Assembly: GCA_002794785.1 (NCBI GenBank)
Contig: NBBA01000024.1
Span: 307,263 to 371,262 of the forward strand
DNA length: 64,000 nucleotides
Origin: Coniferiporia sulphurascens
Lineage: Eukaryota > Basidiomycota > Agaricomycetes > Hymenochaetales > Hymenochaetaceae
Reading direction: 5' to 3'
Shown here: piece by piece, positions 55,474-64,000 of the stretch
Layout: every line of letters starts with the position of its first letter
How positions within the stretch are numbered: position 1 is the stretch's first letter
Notes under the pieces: model-generated
The model's input: only the letters and a program-made list of their open reading frames with translations
What the model was told of the DNA's origin: nothing
Database searches by the model: none
Made by a program: the position numbers and the translations under genes

Positions 55474-56618
55474 CTACTCTGCGGCGCGCTGCTTCCTCCT
55501 GAGGTCACGTTCTTCGGAGATGGTAAGCTTAGTACCCTTGCCCTTCGGCAGGGAAACCCAGGGCTTAGTGCCCTCGCCAATGACGAAAATGTTGGTTACA
55601 CTTGATGGAGGGGTAAGATGGTGCAAACACGGATAACGATGCATGCGCTTACCGAGTAGCGAAAGTGCGGTCGAGGGAGTCACGGACGTGGACAATATCG
55701 AAACCTCCAATGTGTCTCTCACGGTGGACGATAACACCTGCACGACCCATGTTGCGACCACCAGTGATCATGACAATGTTGCCAGTGTCGAACTTGACAT
55801 AATCGGTGATTTTGCCCTGCTCGAGGTCAAACTTCACAGTGTCGTTGACCTTGATAGCCGGGTCGGGGTAGCGGATGGTGCGGCCGTCGTGGGTGACAAT
55901 GTAAGGCACACCCTTGGCACCGAGTGCGACTTTGCGCACTTTGAGGAGCTTGTAGGTTGCCTCCTCAGGCGTGATGCGGTGGATCGCGAAGCGGCCCTTG
56001 ACATCGTACAACAGACGGAAGTGCTCGCCAGACTTGTCGATGGAGATGACGTCCATGAAGCCAGCAGGGTACGTCTCATCCGTGCGCACCTTTCCGTCGA
56101 CGCGGATGAGGCGCTGCTTGACAATAGCGGTGACCTCACGGCCGTTGAGCGCGTACTTAAGACGGTTGCGCAGGAAGATGGTAAGGGGGAGCGATTCGCG
56201 CAACTTGTGCGGACCGGGCGAGGGGCGGGGCGCCTGCGAACGGCGGATTTAGACACTTTGAAGAAAAGCAAAGACGATTCAAACGCACGTAGGTGCCGCT
56301 AAGTTTGTCCAGCATCCATGCGGATGGGGCGGCGAGCCGCTTCAAGTGCTTTTTCGGTCCTCGGGCCTGTGTAAAATCGAATCATCAGTATCGCTGTTGA
56401 GACCGTCCATCTTGTCGCTGTCGTCGCTGTCATCATTGCCGCTATGTTCCCATTGTCGTTCTCGTAAACCCAAAGCCATCCAACATCCCATTCATGTCAC
56501 CGCCATCCACCACATTCACCCGCCATCCACCCTCCCAACACCTTGTTTTCTGCCATTTTTTCACAGCAACGATTGACAGCGACGTCCAGGACGGTATAGA
56601 GACACAGATACTGACCAT
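55474..56618 (-). CDS. RPS4: 40S ribosomal protein eS4
   Basis: Exons 56618-56616 (ATG only), 56366-56289, 56233-55653 and 55600-55474, giving 262 aa, the normal eS4 length. Reads [22 protein letters not shown], then [20 protein letters not shown] across intron 2, the S4 RNA-binding and KOW regions ([24 protein letters not shown]), and [18 protein letters not shown] at the end. It is a small-subunit structural protein near the mRNA channel. The start is inferred: a 249-bp first intron directly after ATG (donor GTCAGT) gives the conserved N-terminus and a good CCACCATGG context; other introns are 55 and 52 bp. Highly conserved and intact. Confidence 0.93.
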
Positions 56619-59183
56619 GGTGGGCTAATTTGACGAGGAAAGGGATATCTTGCTGGTCTTGAGGTCGCTAGAGGTTCGTCCGAACACGGCAGGCAACTGG
56701 CAAATTCTGGTGATGAGAACTAACTACTGCATTTGCACATCACGTGAAGTCAACATGAAATTGATCAAAATTTTCGCCTTTCTGTCTGAACTGCTCGTTG
56801 CATGTCAACCGCCTTCATCGTCGTCGCTGAAATAAATCAAGTTCGTTCAGACTGTATTCTTTTTTCTTTCAATTTCCTCTGTCTTTCTTCCTATCCCGGC
56901 ATACTTCTGCCCGGTCAGACGACGTATGCTCTACTCTGAACCGGTTCTGGTTATGGCCTATATCGACCCATCCGTTGTGCACTGAGTCAAAAAAGTGCTT
57001 TCGGAAGGTGACTGAGAAGTGCTGAGCCTGCTTTCCACGGACTCGGTATGGTTTTATTATCATCGTACATTTTTCTTTATTTTTACTGCTGTGTTATATG
57101 TCGTACATAGCCTCCTCAATATGACATTTCTATGACGTAGTGGCCGACCACTGCTTAGTTCTTCGTGGTATGGTTTTTTGTCGTTCGGCATGGGCGTGAT
57201 AAAATACAATCTCAGTTGCGACATCCGCGACTGGCAGCGTGATATGCTCAAGGCTGGTACCGTCCGTTGAAGGGATTGCCGTTGGCGGTATAAACGCCAT
57301 CTTGCGATTGCGACACGCAACCAATCCCTGCATGGGAAGGCGTTGACAAGGCGGGGGAGCTTGTCCTATTATCATTCGTCTCACCTCCATGATGCGGAAC
57401 ACTGGAATTTGCGGTTAACGTAGGAGCTAGGCAGCGTCTATTTCTGTCCCACATAACCAAGTTCAAGCTAATAACCTAGAGCTTGTACCATGTATGTCGC
57501 CTTGGTTGGGTCGTTCCCATATGCGTTCCAATATGCTTCAATCCTTCCTTAACTTCCAAGCCAGGAGACGTAGGGAGGGTACAGCACAATAAGAAGGACA
57601 TCAAACCGGGCTATCCTTCATTGGACAACATCTAGCGCCCGCCGACATTGCAAACTTACCAACGTTAGCGATCATATCTGTGCTGAGCTAAACCATCTCT
57701 TAGGCAGCCTCAGCCCCCGTGGCCCGTCGACGGTCACCTACACTCGCCAATGTTTACAGTTTCCGTTGCCATCCCCACCGTCACTTCAAACCAAAATTTC
57801 AAAACCGTGCGTTTATTAGGGCGATCGTGATCGTTTGTTTGGTTGCTCTTGACAGCCGATATCGGCTAACCCGCACCTATAGGCTCGGGTGTGCATATAC
57901 TGTATGCGACAGCCTCTCAACCTTTTTTTCACCTCCCCGCCTTACGTGCTCGTGGCTCCCGGCGCTTTTCTCCACCGACGGGACTCCATATTCTGAACCA
58001 ACGGTCGCACCACTTCCTTTCACAGGTCTGCGTATACGTGTATTCAAATGGAAGGGAAGTCCGATAGGAGATGACTCCAACCAAATAAGTTCCGTATTGT
58101 CGGGCAGTGGGGCAAAAATCTAGACCGGAGGTATTGAATACAACATATTAAAACGTCCCATAAGTTAAAGGGATGTCTATTTCTTCAATAAGAGCCCGTA
58201 CAATAACTCGAAAACAGTAAGTAATCACATGGGGGAGGATAGAAGCTAATAAGTGCTTTGTGGAGAAAGGGGTGTACATGTCGAAGTCAGTCATTAATCA
58301 CCCCTCGAAGGACGTTAAAATTTCGGTGTCGGAGTGTAATGTATTTTGGCCGTTATGAAAGCTTCCGATGATGGGATGTCTATCACTAGATCCGCCTAAG
58401 TCATGGGGCTGGTATAGGCCTGTAACTTGTAGCACTTGCCAGCGGGTCGACTCCCGTCAATAAAATCACTTTGTCAACAGGGAAGTCGCCTAAGTGGACT
58501 GACGACCTGTAATGATGAAAAATAGGTTTCAGGATGGATTCAGGCCAGGAATAACCCGCCATTTTTAACCAAAATACCCATGGGAATGGCTTTTCCGTCA
58601 GCCTCGTTTTCGTAGTTCCGATCCGTCCAGTCATATGATAAGGTGTCGGATGCCCATTAGCGCATCTGCACGGACTAAAGGATTACACATGTAGAACGGG
58701 TTGTCCAGGAGAAATGCACGAAAATATCAAAGAGAAATGGCTAGTCTATAGTTATAAGGGGGGGTTGGATGGAGAGGGGGAAAGTAAGTCGAAAGGAAGT
58801 TAAGAACAAGGGATATGTGAGGCCTTTTTACATCGGTCTTTTGATACTATCACAGTTAATTTTCAACGGGACGTTGGAAAGCATGCGTGAAAAAAAGATA
58901 ACGGAATAAAGCCTGCCTCTGAGGTTCGAAAGCGGGGAGAAAGGTGGCGTACGCGCCAGTCAAGGAAAAACGGATGAAGAAAGACGAAGAAAATACCCAT
59001 GTCCGCGGCACCACGCAAACTTCGAAGTATGCTCCCGGAAGAGCAGCGGGCGGTCAACACCTGCGTGCCTAGAGCATGTCCAACAAAAGCCACCCAGTAG
59101 GTTATGGGATGTAGACCGTCATTCTTGAACCAAGATACATACCGGCGTTTACTTCCGCCAGTAATACTACCGCCGAAGCCCCA
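56619..59183. other. 2.5-kb region without a recognisable gene
   Basis: Between eS4 (start at 56618) and the PAK kinase stop. Several frames of 60-134 codons exist, the longest at 57719-58123 (plus), but none has recognisable motifs or convincing introns. It should contain the eS4 promoter at the left end. Confidence 0.5.
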
Positions 59184-61794
<2,611 letters not shown>

Positions 61795-63578
61795 CGTACA
61801 CGGCCATTCCCAGTCCTGCCAGAACCCGATTTGGTTTCCTGTTCTGGATTTGTTCCCCCCTTTTACTCATTCGAAACACCGCTTTTGGATTTTGAATTTC
61901 AGATATTCTTTTATTCGAGTTTCCGCTTTAATTAAGTCTTCCCACTACTCTAGTATTGCTCACTTGCGTTAATATTGTACTAGAAGTCCCTTCCGTCAGA
62001 CTATGAAGACATGAATACAAACGTGCCCTCCTGCAGACCGATGAAAGCACTGGTCATTCCTCGGCCAGAGCTGTTCTCATTTGCATTGATACCGCTGTGG
62101 CAGCCCGAAATATAGGAGAATTGAATGCTTTCCGCCCCCCCTTATGCTTTCTTATAAATCCGTTAGGTGAGGTCGTCCGTGATTACGCCAACGGATTAAG
62201 CCAAATAAGCGGTATTCGAGAAGAGATCGCTATATTAATGTTCCTAGTAGTGACACGCGGGTCAGTAGGGAAGATGAAGGGACACACCTAGTAACGGGTG
62301 ATCTTCGACTGATCACCTGGAGGGTAGTCAGGCTGGGCAAGCCTTCCATCTCCCAGGACATTCATCAACGTTAATGTCAGCACTGAACTGAGCTCCTATA
62401 TGAAGCTTATCTCTCCACACCTTGTTGCCTCCCAGGTTCGAACTTGCATTTCTGTTTTGTCTTTTTTGACCGCTGCATCTCTTTCTGCTCACCACTCGAA
62501 CAACGCCCATGCCTCACATCCCACTGATCGACTAGCTGATATACTGCGAGTTTACTCCGGCAGATGAGGCTTGATCTCGCGAGCAATCCTTTACGAGATG
62601 GCCAATATTACTCCTATCGTGGAATACTCCGCAAGAAAACCCTTTCAGCCACTCTTGGACACGGAGCTGGCCATGGAAACAACAAGCCATACTCGTTCCT
62701 AGCTCTTGCGCAGAGGGAGATGCATTCGGTGTCGGTCGGCCAATAGCAAATATAGTATCAACTCATGTTAAGGTCCCAACCCGACAATTCCTCCCGAGGG
62801 GGCCGAAAGGTACAAAACAACCGAAGTCGATCAAGTTGCCAGGCAATAATTGATGTGTGTAACACTTCAGAGCGTGAGAAAGTTCAACATATAATGGGCG
62901 TGCGATAGATGTTCTTTTGTTTATTTCCTTCACATGACCCTGCCCGCTAACATGAGAGGCGTACCTCCGTGTCTTTCGCGAATACCCCGACCACCCTCCC
63001 ACTTCGGAGGAAGAGTGGTTAGGTAACCAGGACGGAATTTACTATTTAGCTAATTTCCTTCTCCTTACTCCAGCCTTTACCCAGGCCTTCCTCGATCCGG
63101 GGCTGATTCTCTCCCCCGCCATCCGCGCTGCCCTCCTCATTTAACTTTTGGTGGACTGGCCTTAGCTCGCACCCCTTCTGCCTGGACTTTCCCCTGGCCT
63201 TTAGGCCGCCTTTCTTCCGATTCATTCCCGTTGAACGCCCTCAGTAGTTAGTAGCACGATAAAGACCCCTTTTGGGATTAGTACCCAACCCAACCCGAAC
63301 CGGTCTAGTAGTGTAGGAGAGTAGCTAGAAAGCGCTGCCTAAAGGCAGCACACTTGTCTTATTAGACTGACGCGCTCAATAAATGCATTTTCTCTCTCTC
63401 TTTCCTCCACATGACCCCCTGACTCTCGCAGCAACATCTGGGACGGCTATAAAATGTGGAAAAATGCAATAATCTCAGGTAAATAACTCTGCTTTTATCT
63501 TTTTATATTGAAAGGTGTTGTTAATTTCTTGCGATAACTAGGATGAAGGACTTCATAGTTGATGGTATTAGGGCTTCG
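61795..63578. other. Intergenic region up to the right-hand Copia copy
   Basis: About 1.8 kb; the left end should contain the PAK kinase promoter. No gene, repeat or RNA that I can support; a short inverted motif GCTGCCTAAAGGCAGC lies near 63334. Confidence 0.5.
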
Positions 63579-63840
63579 TATTAAATAAATAAATATAACG
63601 AACGATATAAATATAGTACGTGGTCATATGAACAACCACCTTACTAAGTGAACGATAACGCAACGATAACGCCATACGATAGGAGCTAGTTAGTTATAGT
63701 AGTACTAGCCCACGGAACGTGTATATAAGGGGAGCTGCTGGTCTCGCCCTAGAAATACATCGGTTTACGCTGATAACCCACCTTGCCTGAACCTCACCAC
63801 TGCACCTCATCATCTACCACAACGTGCGTAGATTTTAAGA
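63579..63840 (+). repeat. 5' LTR of the second Copia copy
   Basis: 262 bp with a TATATAA box near 63721-63727. Confidence 0.9.
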
Positions 63841-63909
63841 GGTTATGAGCCTTGACTCTACAACTAACGAAACGATTAACAAACTTATACATCCTCATAT
63901 AACGAAATT

Positions 63910-64000
63910 ATGTCTGACGGACAGAAACCAAACACTCGTGAGCAAACACGTTTGCAAAAATTATCAGGATTACGAATAATAGCTAACGAACTAAAAATAA
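63910..64000 (+). CDS. Gag-Pol start of the second Copia copy, partial
   Basis: Thirty codons (MSDGQKPNTREQTRLQ and on), nearly identical to the Gag start at 35692. The rest lies outside the window. Confidence 0.85.
   Translation, partial: MSDGQKPNTREQTRLQKLSGLRIIANELKI

Larger units (their letters stand above)
63579..64000 (+). mobile_element. Second Copia element of the same family, cut by window end
   Basis: A 262-bp LTR (63579-63840; TATTAAA start, TTTAAGA end) preceded by CTTCG as the left target duplication, then the GGTTATGAGCC primer site, and an ATG at 63910 opening the same Gag frame as at 35692. It keeps CpG at sites where the copy at 35363-41651 has TG or CA. Confidence 0.9.

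Noticed and set aside
57719..58123. A 134-codon plus-strand frame
   Set aside because: No motif, no convincing start context and no flanking exons; likely chance.
62430..62450. GGTTCGAA resembling a tRNA T-loop
   Set aside because: The flanking bases do not form a T-arm or acceptor stem on either strand.

Overview
The window is fungal nuclear DNA, most likely from a mushroom-forming basidiomycete (Agaricomycetes). The evidence is genes split by many 46-63 bp introns, several fungal-type (FunK1-like) kinase genes, a luciferase-domain gene of the fungal PF17648 type, and a large load of LTR and non-LTR retrotransposons. There are no bacterial operons, CRISPR arrays or recognisable tRNA/rRNA genes.

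Layout. 1-5.3 kb: an LTR remnant, a FunK1 fragment, an NmrA-like oxidoreductase gene, a TA-flanked MITE and a solo LTR. 5.34-14.82 kb: one complete chromovirus (Ty3/Gypsy with chromodomain) on the minus strand, flanked by GTGTT target duplications and hit by three solo LTRs of its own family; it carries an extra membrane-anchored, Cys-rich third ORF downstream of pol. 14.8-23.3 kb: decayed DNA with a broken O-acetylhomoserine sulfhydrylase (MET17-like) gene, FunK1 scraps, an unrecognised reading frame at 21.1-22.0 kb, and a MITE split by two nested solo LTRs. 23.8-27.0 kb: a luciferase-domain gene and a RAD9 checkpoint-clamp gene, each with one frame-breaking junction, then another MITE. 28.1-35.3 kb: a Tad-like LINE on the minus strand with one solo LTR inside its endonuclease. 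35.36-41.65 kb: a Ty1/Copia element inserted into a FunK1-like reading frame, itself hit by an 834-bp retroposed insert.

43.6-61.8 kb is the gene-rich euchromatic part: a cyclase-family hydrolase, a Ser-rich two-TM protein, a TIR element, the PSO2/SNM1 crosslink-repair nuclease, ribosomal protein eS4, and a CRIB-domain PAK/STE20 kinase. The right end holds the start of a second, less decayed Copia copy of the same family.

One signal unifies the repeats. Every premature stop I found in an otherwise open transposon frame is TGA, nearly all where the family has arginine, and differences between paired LTRs sit at CpG sites. This fits 5-methylcytosine deamination or a CpG-directed RIP-like process, while the intact host genes show none of it. 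Exon boundaries were worked out by hand from splice sites and reading phase; family assignments are by recognised motifs, not by database search.
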